Shown piece by piece: positions 41,890-49,849 of a stretch of 64,000 bases of DNA. The notes under the pieces are model-generated. The model saw nothing but the letters and a program-made list of their open reading frames with translations. It was not told where the DNA came from and ran no database searches. The stretch is from assembly GCA_905339235.1 (NCBI GenBank), contig CAJPFG010000031.1, positions 124,001-188,000 on the forward strand, in the 5' to 3' direction. This DNA is from Phycisphaerales bacterium (GTDB lineage: Bacteria; Planctomycetota; Phycisphaerae; Phycisphaerales; UBA1924). The position numbers and the translations under genes are program-made. Every line of letters begins with the position of its first letter. Position 1 is the stretch's first letter.

Positions 41890-42356
41890 GCCATTCCCCC
41901 CCACCTTTCGAGCCGCTCTCCGCCGCCGGCCTGGCGCACCTCGAGCGCGCCCTCCCCGCGCTGCGCACCCACGTCGTCCGCGCCGCCCGCCGCCGACGCA
42001 CCCTCCGCAACACCGCCGGCGCCGCGGCCGTCATCGCGCTGGCCGCCGTCGCCTGGCTCGCGCTGCGCACCGCCACCACCCCCACCAACACCGCCCCCAC
42101 CCCAACCCCCACCTCCCCGCAGCCACGCATCGCCGACGCCACCCCCACGCCCCCCACCACCGGCCTCACGATCGCGCTCGTCTCGACCGACGCCCGAATC
42201 GTGGACCGCCTCTCCAACACCGACCCGGCCACGGCGATCCAGACCATCGACGAAACCGCCCTCCGCCAGGCCCTCGCCGCCGCCAACCAGCCCACCGGCA
42301 TCATCCAAGTCCGCGGCCGCACGGTCTGGGAAGGCGAATGGGCCGCGAAGCAGTAA
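41886..42356 (+). CDS. Single-pass membrane protein, candidate anti-sigma partner
   Basis: 156 residues. A basic cytoplasmic N-terminus (residues 1-42, ending RAARRRRTLRN), one membrane helix (TAGAAAVIALAAVAWLAL), then a Thr/Pro linker and a small outer domain ending QVRGRTVWEGEWAAKQ. Translation is coupled to the sigma gene by an ATGA overlap. No zinc-type anti-sigma motif is visible, so the role is inferred from context. Its last 20 codons are repeated in a decayed form at 42508-42570. Confidence 0.65.
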   Translation: MSHSPPPFEPLSAAGLAHLERALPALRTHVVRAARRRRTLRNTAGAAAVIALAAVAWLALRTATTPTNTAPTPTPTSPQPRIADATPTPPTTGLTIALVSTDARIVDRLSNTDPATAIQTIDETALRQALAAANQPTGIIQVRGRTVWEGEWAAKQ

Positions 42357-42399
42357 AGGCGAACGCGGAGGAGACGAGGGGAGCGGAGGAAGACGGAGT
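42355..42399. repeat. GCGGAG-type degenerate intergenic repeat, copy a
   Basis: A purine-rich run of imperfect units (AACGCGGAGGAGACGAGG then GAGCGGAGGAAGACGGAG) immediately after the anti-sigma stop. It resembles the runs at 44479, 45150 and 48873. Confidence 0.5.
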
Positions 42400-42507
42400 G
42401 GGGTTTGGACTTGCGTGTCCTGACACCCTCGCGTGCCAATACTCCGCCCGGCTTTGCGGGCGCCAGTAGTGCTTCGCGCGGAAGGCTTACGGACGAGGCC
42501 CCGACGG

Positions 42508-42600
42508 ATCACCGGCCTTATCAAGGTCCAAGGCCGCACCATCTGGGAAGGGGACTGGGGCGGTGTCAACTACCGCCAAGGGCGTGTGCGCGGCCGGTGA
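42508..42600 (+). pseudogene. Duplicated C-terminal fragment of the anti-sigma-like gene
   Basis: The frame from 42508 reads ITGLIKVQGRTIWEGDWGG and then VNYRQGRVRGR before a TGA. It is closely similar to the end of the upstream protein (PTGIIQVRGRTVWEGEWAAK), also at DNA level, but has no start, membrane helix or sigma partner. It looks like the remnant of a second copy whose front was lost, probably by insertion or deletion at the intervening repeat. Confidence 0.65.
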
Positions 42601-42655
42601 TGTATCCTTCTCAGCACCAACTGGGCCACTTGAGTGCGCGGGGAGCAGCCCGTCC

Positions 42656-42994
42656 ATGGACCTTGAATCATTCGTCCGAGAGAGCATACTTCAAGTGATC
42701 CGCGGGATGATTGCCGCGCAACGCGAGGCGCAGGCGATGCACGCCGAGGTGATGCCTCCCGCGTTCAATGAGAATGACCGGCATAGGTACAAGGACATCA
42801 GGTTTGATGTCGCGGTGACCATCGCGCAATCTGGGGGCTCGGAGGGAGGGGGCGGTATCAAGGTCGCCGGTATTTCTGCCGGGGCAACGGGCCATCGGGT
42901 ACATTCTCACGAGACCGTGAGTCGCCTGAAGTTCACCATGCCAGTCGGGTTCCCTACCCCTCGCGCGAATGCGATGGTACCCTCGCGACCCTAG
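42656..42994 (+). CDS. Small conserved protein of unknown function
   Basis: 112 residues from ATG 42656, preceded by GGGGAG. The sequence MDLESFVRESILQVIRGMIA, then IRFDVAVTIAQSGGSEGGGG and SRLKFTMPVGFP resembles a widespread small family with an N-terminal helix FVxExxxQ(I/V)xxG and C-terminal beta strands FDVAVT...SRxKFxxPV. I do not know its function. It sits in an accessory stretch, convergent with an HsdR-N-like gene nine bases away, and its codon use is less C-ending than neighbours. Confidence 0.6.
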   Translation: MDLESFVRESILQVIRGMIAAQREAQAMHAEVMPPAFNENDRHRYKDIRFDVAVTIAQSGGSEGGGGIKVAGISAGATGHRVHSHETVSRLKFTMPVGFPTPRANAMVPSRP

Positions 42995-43003
42995 GGCAGA
43001 GCC

Positions 43004-43840
43004 TTAGTTCGCCGCGGAAGGCGCAGCGCCAACACCGGCCGCAGCCGCCGTTGGCGCCGAAGTCGGCGCGGGCTCAGGCTCGGCAGCCGGCTTATCGGTT
43101 GGCCTCCTGGCCTTCTCAATGCCCCGGCTCACGCGCCGAACCGCGGTATCCGCCTGTTCGCCCTCGATGGTTTCCCTCTTGAGCACCTCGTCGCGGAGCA
43201 TCTTCTCGATGATCTCTTCCTCGACGTTGATCTCACTGACGCGGCGGACCTCGCGGCGAATCGCGGTCTGGACGGAATCCGAATGCAGGATGATCGCCGC
43301 GAGCATGAAACGGCTTGTCGCGTCCTTGCGGTCGCGGTAGTCGGTGAGCGCGCTCTTGGTGAACCCCTCGCGGGTGATGAGGTAGAGCTTCTCCAGGTCG
43401 TCCTCGGACTTGGGGTTGATCGACAGCAAGTCGAAACTTGCGATCTCCTGCTTGTCGATGGGCTTCTTGAAAATCACGTGGTAAAGGTGCCACTCGACGG
43501 CGTTGGTCAGCACGACCCACTCGCAGCCCTGGTTCGAGGCGTAGTCAACCGCCTGCTTGATGTGCGAGTCCTTCAACTCGATCCCGATGGCCTTGACCTC
43601 GATCAGGAACGCGAGTTTGTTCTCCACGCGCACGGCAAGGTCGCAGTAGGTCCCCCGGATCGCGTGCTCGCTGGTGACCTCGGCGTACTTGTCGTAGCCG
43701 AACACCTCGCTCAGCAAGTCCTTCACGATGGTGACGGTGTCGGCTTCGGAAACGTCCCTAGCCTTCTGGGCGTTCAGCACGGGCACGAAGGTCCGAAGGC
43801 TGTTCTGAATCCGCTCGGCGACTCTCTTGGTTATAGCCAC
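43004..43840 (-). CDS. HsdR N-terminal-like nuclease-fold protein
   Basis: 278 residues from GTG 43840, preceded by GGGGAG. Residues 30-140 match the type I restriction enzyme R-protein N-terminal domain: VFGYDKYAEVTSEHAIRGTY followed by CDLAVRVENKLAFLIEVKAIG, with PD-(D/E)xK-like residues Asp67, Glu81 and Lys83, then HIKQAVDYASNQGCEWVVLT. No helicase, HsdM or HsdS gene is present, so this is a stand-alone protein. The C-terminus is an Ala/Pro-rich tail. It may be a defence remnant or an independent nuclease or regulator. Promoter-like TTTGCA and TATGAT lie upstream. Confidence 0.75.
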   Translation of the reverse strand: MAITKRVAERIQNSLRTFVPVLNAQKARDVSEADTVTIVKDLLSEVFGYDKYAEVTSEHAIRGTYCDLAVRVENKLAFLIEVKAIGIELKDSHIKQAVDYASNQGCEWVVLTNAVEWHLYHVIFKKPIDKQEIASFDLLSINPKSEDDLEKLYLITREGFTKSALTDYRDRKDATSRFMLAAIILHSDSVQTAIRREVRRVSEINVEEEIIEKMLRDEVLKRETIEGEQADTAVRRVSRGIEKARRPTDKPAAEPEPAPTSAPTAAAAGVGAAPSAAN

Positions 43841-43869
43841 GAGATTGCACTCCCCTGGGGCGTGCCAAC

Positions 43870-43897
43870 ATCATAGCGGAAAGTCCCGGTTTGCAAA
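43870..43897 (-). promoter_or_regulatory. Predicted promoter of the HsdR-N-like gene
   Basis: On the minus strand TTTGCA (43897-43892) and TATGAT (43875-43870) are 16 bases apart, about 30 bases upstream of the GTG start at 43840. Confidence 0.4.
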
Positions 43898-44080
43898 GCC
43901 CCAGGCCGGGCCCAGGAGCGCCCGGCCTTTCGGCCCGGGCGGACGTGGTACTTGGGCTGCCGCAGGCCGGTTCCATGGCCTCCCCGGCTCCCCCGATGCC
44001 GCGCGAAGCCAAGCCTCCGGGTTCCAAGCCCTGGTTGATACGGCCCAGACCTCGGCCGAGGCCCGCGTCAGCGCCAGAGC

Positions 44081-44470
44081 GTGTACGCGACCGCGCAGAT
44101 CCCTCCGCCCCCCGAGCCCGGCCCCACGCCCGCCCCCGGCACGCCCTTCGAGCCGCGTGTTGGTTTGCTCCAGAGCGGCGCGATCGTGCTCAACTGGAAA
44201 TGCAACAACCCCGAGGGCACCACCGGCACCATCTACGAAGTCCGCCGCTCCCTCACCGGCAGCAGCGGCGCCTTCACGCTGATCGGCGCGTCGGGCGTCA
44301 AGGAGTTCACCGACGAGACCATCCCCTTCGGCAGCGGCGCGGTCACCTACGAGATCACCGCCGTCCGCTCCACCCGCCGCGGCACCCCCGCGCAGTTCAA
44401 CGTCAACTTCGGCGTCAACGGGCCGGGGCTGACGGTGACCACGGTCGCGCCGGTCAAGATGGCGGCGTGA
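44081..44470 (+). pseudogene. Fibronectin-III-like fragment of a larger gene, probably truncated
   Basis: 129 codons from GTG 44081: a Pro-rich linker (YATAQIPPPPEPGPTPAPGT) and a beta-sandwich with GAIVLNWKCNNPEGT, YEVRRSLTGSSGAFTLIG and TYEITAVRS, like an Fn3 domain. A helical lead-in that belongs before it (FQALVDTAQTSAEARVSARA, about 44015-44075) is present but in another frame, and no clear start precedes that. Planctomycete proteins I recall with this layout have about 90 residues of helix before the linker, so this copy appears frameshifted and deleted at its 5' end. It could still yield a short protein. Confidence 0.5.
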
Positions 44471-44478
44471 GAAGGAAG

Positions 44479-44508
44479 TTCACCACGGAGGCCACGGAGA
44501 GGGAGTTT
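44479..44508. repeat. CACGGAG-type degenerate intergenic repeat, copy b
   Basis: TTCACCACGGAGGCCACGGA then GAGGGAG: two imperfect CCACGGAG units just after the Fn3 fragment. Confidence 0.55.
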
Positions 44509-44592
44509 GTGTTCAGACAGCAATCAGGAGGGCTCGGGCGAAGGCTCGGGCCCTTTCTATTTTCTGCACTCGGAGTGCTAGAATGCTATCGA

Positions 44593-45069
44593 ATGTCCTG
44601 GCTTAGTGATATCGAGAAGGAGAGGCGTGAAAAAGCACGCCGTGATGCTGAGGAAAGCGCACGGTATCGTCGCGAGCAGGAACAAGAGGAGCGTCAGCGG
44701 AGGGATCTGTTCAACAGGCTCTCGCCCATGGTCATGCGGTTGCTGGGGGACGTAGGTGACTTGGAGTACGGGAGAAAGCCCGGTTGGTTCGGCGACGATC
44801 CCAAGTACCAGATTGCGATTCATCCCCCGCGGGATTGGACGCTGCAGCCGGGTGATTTCCACAGTATTTCGATCCAACTGTCCTGGTACCGCACGTCGGA
44901 CGATCCGTGTTTTCGTATCGAGGCCGAGAACTGGGTGTTCGTCCCTGGCCCCTCTCATCCAGGCGATTCGGGCGGCGGCTACCACTCCGCTTGGAAGAAG
45001 GACACCAAGGGCGTGACGGAGGACGAGTTGAAAGCAGCGCTTCGAGAGCTGCTCCAGAGCAAAAAATGA
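44593..45069 (+). CDS. Orphan hypothetical protein with charged N-terminal helix
   Basis: 158 residues from ATG 44593. Residues 5-42 form a highly charged helix (DIEKERREKARRDAEESARY), followed by a compact region rich in Trp, Pro and His (YQIAIHPPRDWTLQPGDFHS, SIQLSWYRTSDDPCF). No family recognised. Codon use is less C-ending than in neighbouring genes, which with the flanking repeats suggests acquired DNA. Confidence 0.6.
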   Translation: MSWLSDIEKERREKARRDAEESARYRREQEQEERQRRDLFNRLSPMVMRLLGDVGDLEYGRKPGWFGDDPKYQIAIHPPRDWTLQPGDFHSISIQLSWYRTSDDPCFRIEAENWVFVPGPSHPGDSGGGYHSAWKKDTKGVTEDELKAALRELLQSKK

Positions 45070-45149
45070 CCGCCGGACGCCGCGTGGCCCGAATGCGGCA
45101 ACCGCGGCCTCTCCAAATCCAAGCCCTGAATCCCCTCCACGTCATTTCG

Positions 45150-45200
45150 CTCCCTCTCGCGTCCTCCGCGTTCTTCCTTGCCTTCGCGCCTTCGCAGGAC
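45150..45200. repeat. GCGGAG-type degenerate intergenic repeat, copy c
   Basis: Read on the minus strand: a run of imperfect GCGAAGG and GCGGAGG units between the orphan gene and the M14 peptidase, similar to copies at 42355 and 48873. Confidence 0.5.
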
Positions 45201-45218
45201 TTCCAGTATCATGCCCCG

Positions 45219-47696
45219 ATGCGCCACCTGATCGCCCTCTGCCTGTTCGCCTCCGCCGCGCTCGCCCAAGTGACGACCCCCACCACCCCCGCGGCCCACC
45301 TCGGCCGCCCCGTCGGCGGGGACTTCACCCTCGCCGACTGGACCGAAGTCAGCGGCTACTTCACGAAACTCGCGAAGGAGTCCCCCCGCGTCCGCACGCA
45401 GGCCGTGGGCAAGACCGCCGAGGGCCGCGACTTCCTGATCTCGTACATCTCCAGCGAAGCCAACCTCGCGCGGCTCGACGCGATCAAGGCCCACGCCCGC
45501 ACCCTCGCCGACCCACGCGGCAGGACGCCGGCGCAGTTGGACGAGGCCGTCAGGAACGGCCGCGTCATCCTCTTCATCTCCTGCGCCATGCACGCCACCG
45601 AGACCGCCGCGCCCCAGTTCGGCATGGAGTTCGCCCACCTGCTCGCGACCTCCGACGAGGAGCCCTGGCGCGCCGCCCGCGACAACGCCGTCGTCGTCCT
45701 CTTCCCCGCCACCAACCCCGACGGCCTGGACCTGGTCGTGGACTGGTACCGCAAGACGGTCGGCACGCCCCACGAGGCCGCGGACCTGCTGCGGCTGTAC
45801 CAGTTGTACACCGGCCACGACAACAACCGCGACTGGTTCATGCTCACCCAGCCCGAGACCCGCATCGTCACGCGCCTGCTCTACGACGACTGGTTCCCCA
45901 CCATCTACTGGGACGTGCACCAGCAGGGCAGCCGCGGCGAGCGCATGTTCGTCCCGCCCTTCCGCGATCCCCTCAGCCCCAACCTCGACCCGGGCATCAT
46001 CGCGGGCATCAACCTGCTCGGGACCCGGGCCGTGATGGACATGACCCGCGAGGGCCTCACCGGCATCGCCACCGGCGTCACCTACGACATGTGGTGGAAC
46101 GGGGGGAACCGCAACGTCCCCGTCCGCCACAACATCGTGGGGCTGCTGACCGAGGCCGCGTCGGTTGACATCGCCTCGCCGATGTTCCACGACCCCACCA
46201 CCGTCGAAGGCCCCGGCGCGCCCTACGGCAACGCCCCCTCCAACCAGCACCTCAAGCCCTGGCTGGGCGGGTGGTGGCGCCTCCGCGACATCATCGACTA
46301 CGAGATGTCCTTCGGCCGTTCCGTCCTCACGCAACTCGCGCGAGAGCGCGAGATGTGGCTCCGCACCACGCTCGAAGCCTCGCAGCGCTCCATCCGCGCG
46401 GGCGCGGCCGAATCCCCCACCGCCTGGCTCATCCCCAGCGACAACCGCGACCCCGCGGCCGTGCGGCGCCTGCTCGACATCCTGCTCCAATCCGGCATCG
46501 AACTCCACGTCTCCGACAAGCCCGTCGAGGCCGACGGCCGGACCTATCCCGCCGGTACCGTCGTCATCCGGCGCGATCAGCCCTACGGCCAGCACGTCAA
46601 GGACCTCTTCGACATCCAGCGCTACCCCGGCGCCGCCCCGCCCTACGACGTCGCCGGCTGGACGCTCCCGCTGCTCATGGGCGTCCGCCGCGTCGAAGTC
46701 ATGGGCCCGCCCCCGCCGCCCCAGGCCATCCGCCAGATCAGCATCGCCGACGAAGCCCTCAAGAACTTCCACGGCGATGCGCGCGTCGGCGGGGGCCTCT
46801 CCAGCCATCACAGCGACGCGTGGACGCGCCTCCTGGAGGCCATGCGCCACGGCGATGAGACCTACTCCCTCGTCACGGCCGGAGAGAACGCGGGCGTCTT
46901 CATGATTTCGGACAAGGCACCCGCCGACGCCATCCCGATCCGCGCCATCCCGCGCATCGGCCTCTACTCCCCTTGGTCCGGCAGCATGGACGAAGGTTGG
47001 ATGCGCTACGTCCTCGACACCGAGAAAATCCCCTACGTCACCGTTCGCAATGAGATGATCCGCGCCGGAAACCTCAACTCCTTTCTCGACGCCCTCATCA
47101 TCCCCAGCATCTCCGCGGCCCAACTCGACCGCGGCCGCGCCCCCGGCAGCATCCCCGACCCTTACGCCGGCGGCCTCGCCCCCGAGGGCGCCATCGCCGT
47201 CGAGGAGTTCGTCCGCGCCGGCGGCACCCTCATCACCTTCGCTTCCGCGAGCCGCTGGGCCATCGACCTCTTCAAGGCCCCGCTCGTCGACGCCGCGGCC
47301 GACGCCGCGAACAAGGACTTCTCCTGCCCCGGCAGCGTGCTTCGATCCGTCCCGGAAAACCACCCGTTCACCGCGGGTCTGCCCGCATCCGTCTCACTCT
47401 TCTTCTCCCGCGGCCAGGCCTACCGCGAAATGACCGGCGACGAGCGCACGAAGACCGCCGCGACCTCCGCCAAGCCCGAGTTCCTGCTTCGCTACGCGCC
47501 GACGCGCCTCCTTCAATCCGGCTGGGTCGCCAAGCCCGAGGCCATCGAGAACCAGGGCGCCTGGGTGCGCCTCCCCCACGGCGAAGGACACGTCCATCTC
47601 TTCGGCTTCCAGCCACAGTACCGCGGGTGGTCGCAGGGGACGTTCCAGTTGGTGTACCGGGCGGCGTTCTTGGAGCAGCCCCGCGGCCCGCGCTGA
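45219..47696 (+). CDS. Exported M14-family zinc carboxypeptidase
   Basis: 825 residues from ATG 45219 with a signal peptide (RHLIALCLFASAALA). The zinc ligands of M14 are visible: His125 and Glu128 in SCAMHATETAAPQF, and His234 in YWDVHQQGSRG; Glu312 in GLLTEAAS could be the catalytic base. AEGRDFLISYIS and PATNPDGLD also match the family. The C-terminal 400 residues form a further domain of the kind seen in large bacterial M14 proteins. It should trim peptides outside the cytoplasm. TATCAT lies six bases before the ATG, suggesting a leaderless mRNA. Confidence 0.85.
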   Translation: MRHLIALCLFASAALAQVTTPTTPAAHLGRPVGGDFTLADWTEVSGYFTKLAKESPRVRTQAVGKTAEGRDFLISYISSEANLARLDAIKAHARTLADPRGRTPAQLDEAVRNGRVILFISCAMHATETAAPQFGMEFAHLLATSDEEPWRAARDNAVVVLFPATNPDGLDLVVDWYRKTVGTPHEAADLLRLYQLYTGHDNNRDWFMLTQPETRIVTRLLYDDWFPTIYWDVHQQGSRGERMFVPPFRDPLSPNLDPGIIAGINLLGTRAVMDMTREGLTGIATGVTYDMWWNGGNRNVPVRHNIVGLLTEAASVDIASPMFHDPTTVEGPGAPYGNAPSNQHLKPWLGGWWRLRDIIDYEMSFGRSVLTQLAREREMWLRTTLEASQRSIRAGAAESPTAWLIPSDNRDPAAVRRLLDILLQSGIELHVSDKPVEADGRTYPAGTVVIRRDQPYGQHVKDLFDIQRYPGAAPPYDVAGWTLPLLMGVRRVEVMGPPPPPQAIRQISIADEALKNFHGDARVGGGLSSHHSDAWTRLLEAMRHGDETYSLVTAGENAGVFMISDKAPADAIPIRAIPRIGLYSPWSGSMDEGWMRYVLDTEKIPYVTVRNEMIRAGNLNSFLDALIIPSISAAQLDRGRAPGSIPDPYAGGLAPEGAIAVEEFVRAGGTLITFASASRWAIDLFKAPLVDAAADAANKDFSCPGSVLRSVPENHPFTAGLPASVSLFFSRGQAYREMTGDERTKTAATSAKPEFLLRYAPTRLLQSGWVAKPEAIENQGAWVRLPHGEGHVHLFGFQPQYRGWSQGTFQLVYRAAFLEQPRGPR

Positions 47697-47733
47697 AGCG
47701 TCTACGGTTGTGCCCACCTCGGGAGAAGACGCA

Positions 47734-48864
47734 ATGCCCACCGCCATCGTTCTCGGCGCCGGAATGGTCGGCTCTGTCATGGCCGCCGACATGGCCGCGC
47801 AGGGCTTCGACACAACCATCGCCGACATCAGCGACGCGAACCTGGCCGCGGCCGGTGCAAGGGCGCGGGTCACGACCACCCGCGCCGACCTTTCCGACCC
47901 CGCAACCGTCAAACGACTCGTCGCGCCGTTCGACGTTGTGCTGGGCGCGCTCTCGTCTCGCATCGGCCTCAACGCCATGCGTGCCGTCATCGAGGCCGGC
48001 CGGGACTACGCCGACATCTCTTTCATGGCCCAGGACTTTACTAAACTCGACGCCCTCGCCCGCGAGCGCGGCGTCACCGTCGTCGCCGACTGCGGCGTCG
48101 CACCCGGCATGAGCCACATCCTTTCCGCCTACGGCGCTTCCATCCTTGACCGTTGCGACGAGATCGAGATCTACGTCGGCGGCCTCCCGCGCGAGCGCCG
48201 CTGGCCCTTCGACTACAAGGCCGCGTTCTCACCCGCCGATGTCATCGAGGAATACGTCCGCCCTTCCCGCATCGTCGAGCACGGCCGCGTCGTCGTCCGC
48301 CCCGCCCTCAGCGAGCCCGAACTCATGGACTTCGCGGGCGTCGGCACGCTCGAGGCCTTCAACACCGACGGCCTCCGCAGCCTGTGCACCTCCCTCAACG
48401 TCCCCTTCATGAAGGAAAAGACCCTCCGCTACCCCGGCCACATCGACCTCATGCGCGCCTTCCGCGAGACCGGGCTTTTCTCCGAAGACGAAATCGAAGT
48501 CCGCGGCGTCAAGGTCCGCCCCCTCGACGTTACCAGCAAACTCCTCTTCCCGAAGTGGACCTACCAGCCCGGCGAGGAGGATCTCACCGTGATGCGGGTC
48601 ATCGCCCGGGGCCAGAAGTCCGGCAGGTCCGCCACCCACACCTGGGACCTGCTCGACTTCTACAACAAGGAAACCCACGCGACCAGCATGGCCCGCACCA
48701 CCGCCTTCCCCTGCACCATCGTCGCCGGCCTCATCGCCAAGGGGCGCATCAAGCAACCCGGCGTCAACCCGCCCGAATGCCTCGGCACGCTCCCCGGCAT
48801 CGTCGATGAACTGATGGCACAACACAAAGCCCGCGGCGTCCACTACTCGCACTCGATCACCTGA
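47734..48864 (+). CDS. Saccharopine dehydrogenase-like oxidoreductase
   Basis: 376 residues from ATG 47734, with GGGAG ten bases upstream. A Rossmann NAD(P) fold begins AIVLGAGMVGSVMAADMAAQ, with GALSSRIGLNAMRAVIEAG and YADISFMAQDF, then VADCGVAPGMSHILSAYGA. This is the saccharopine dehydrogenase / LysW-like family that acts on amino acid adducts; lysine or other amino acid catabolism is possible. Start and length are normal. It follows the M14 peptidase by 37 bases and may be cotranscribed, so peptide and amino acid use are linked by context. Confidence 0.82.
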   Translation: MPTAIVLGAGMVGSVMAADMAAQGFDTTIADISDANLAAAGARARVTTTRADLSDPATVKRLVAPFDVVLGALSSRIGLNAMRAVIEAGRDYADISFMAQDFTKLDALARERGVTVVADCGVAPGMSHILSAYGASILDRCDEIEIYVGGLPRERRWPFDYKAAFSPADVIEEYVRPSRIVEHGRVVVRPALSEPELMDFAGVGTLEAFNTDGLRSLCTSLNVPFMKEKTLRYPGHIDLMRAFRETGLFSEDEIEVRGVKVRPLDVTSKLLFPKWTYQPGEEDLTVMRVIARGQKSGRSATHTWDLLDFYNKETHATSMARTTAFPCTIVAGLIAKGRIKQPGVNPPECLGTLPGIVDELMAQHKARGVHYSHSIT

Positions 48865-48872
48865 CAAATGGT

Positions 48873-48912
48873 CTTTCTCCGCGCCCTCTGCGCCTCCGCG
48901 AGAAACTCCTCA
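48873..48912. repeat. GCGGAG-type degenerate intergenic repeat, copy d
   Basis: On the minus strand: GCGGAGGCGCAGAGGGCGCG then GAGAAA, the clearest tandem GCGNAGG copy. It abuts and includes the stop codon of the FkbM gene. Confidence 0.6.
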
Positions 48913-49734
48913 CACCCGCACCAACGGCGCCCGCCGGATCAACTCCTGGTCATCGTTGCGGATGTAGATCTGGTTCACACCCAGCCACCCGAAGAACAGG
49001 TAGGGCTGCCCCTTCATGTAGTTGGTCAAGCGGAGGTCCTTCCCGAAGGTATTGTCCTCCAGCATCAGCGCCCGCGGCCTCCACTTCCGCAGATCGAAGC
49101 CCTCCAGCACATCCACCTCGCTCCCCTCGACATCGATCATCGCGAAATCGATCGCCGGCGGGCCGCCCGGCGTCGCCTCAAGCACCGCATCCATCGACGT
49201 CAGCGGCACCCGCACCTTCTCGCGCTCGAACTTCGTCTGGTCCAGCGAGGCACGCTGCATCGGGTGATCGCCGGTGTACGACGACATGTCCCACTCGTCG
49301 TCCTTTACCGCGGTGATCTCGATCTCTCCGCTCGCGCCGCGCTTTCCCAGCGCCGAATGCACGACTCGGCTGGCGGCGCGTCGCGCCGCGCACTCCGCGA
49401 ACCGGCGCGGCAGCGGCTCCACCAGCAGCCCCGTCCACCCCACCGCCTCGAACGCGTACGTCACGCTCGCGCGATACCCGTCGTACGCCCCCACCTCGAT
49501 GTAGAACCCCTCGAACCGCCCGCCGAATAGTTCCCAGAAGAAGAGGTCCTCGCCGAACTGGGACATGAACTCGACCGGAAACCGCGGCCGCTTTCCCATC
49601 TGATGCAGTTTCCACTCCGCCGAAATGGCAGTCACCCGACGGCGGAGGTCCAGCACGCTCTCGGTCAGGTACCGCAACTGCGCCCCCTGCTCGTTCACAT
49701 TCTGGCTCAACTGCACAAGATTCGGCGTCTGCAT
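48910..49734 (-). CDS. FkbM-family methyltransferase
   Basis: 274 residues from ATG 49734. The motif SQFGEDLFFWELFGGRFEGF then YIEVGAYDGYRASVTYAFEA is the SAM-binding opening of FkbM enzymes, and DFAMIDVEGSEVDVLEGFDL is their second hallmark. Related enzymes methylate sugar or polyketide hydroxyl groups, often in surface polysaccharide synthesis. An N-terminal coiled-coil-like helix precedes the domain. No polysaccharide cluster is seen nearby. Confidence 0.88.
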   Translation of the reverse strand: MQTPNLVQLSQNVNEQGAQLRYLTESVLDLRRRVTAISAEWKLHQMGKRPRFPVEFMSQFGEDLFFWELFGGRFEGFYIEVGAYDGYRASVTYAFEAVGWTGLLVEPLPRRFAECAARRAASRVVHSALGKRGASGEIEITAVKDDEWDMSSYTGDHPMQRASLDQTKFEREKVRVPLTSMDAVLEATPGGPPAIDFAMIDVEGSEVDVLEGFDLRKWRPRALMLEDNTFGKDLRLTNYMKGQPYLFFGWLGVNQIYIRNDDQELIRRAPLVRV

Positions 49735-49849
49735 GGTGCGGATCCCTGGTACGGTGTTCGCGTGGCCCAGAGGGTAGCGTGACCCGCGAGCGGCGCTCGA
49801 CCCTTCCGCCCGTGCCCGCACCGGCCCCGCGACTTGGCGTCGCCCGCGC

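Noticed and set aside
42355..45200. Considered as an integrated mobile element
   Set aside because: No integrase, transposase, target-site duplication or tRNA end was found; only repeat runs and codon differences support transfer.
44979..47363. Long minus-strand open frame under the M14 peptidase
   Set aside because: Gly/Val/Asp-rich shadow of a gene with clear zinc ligands; no own motif or start signal.
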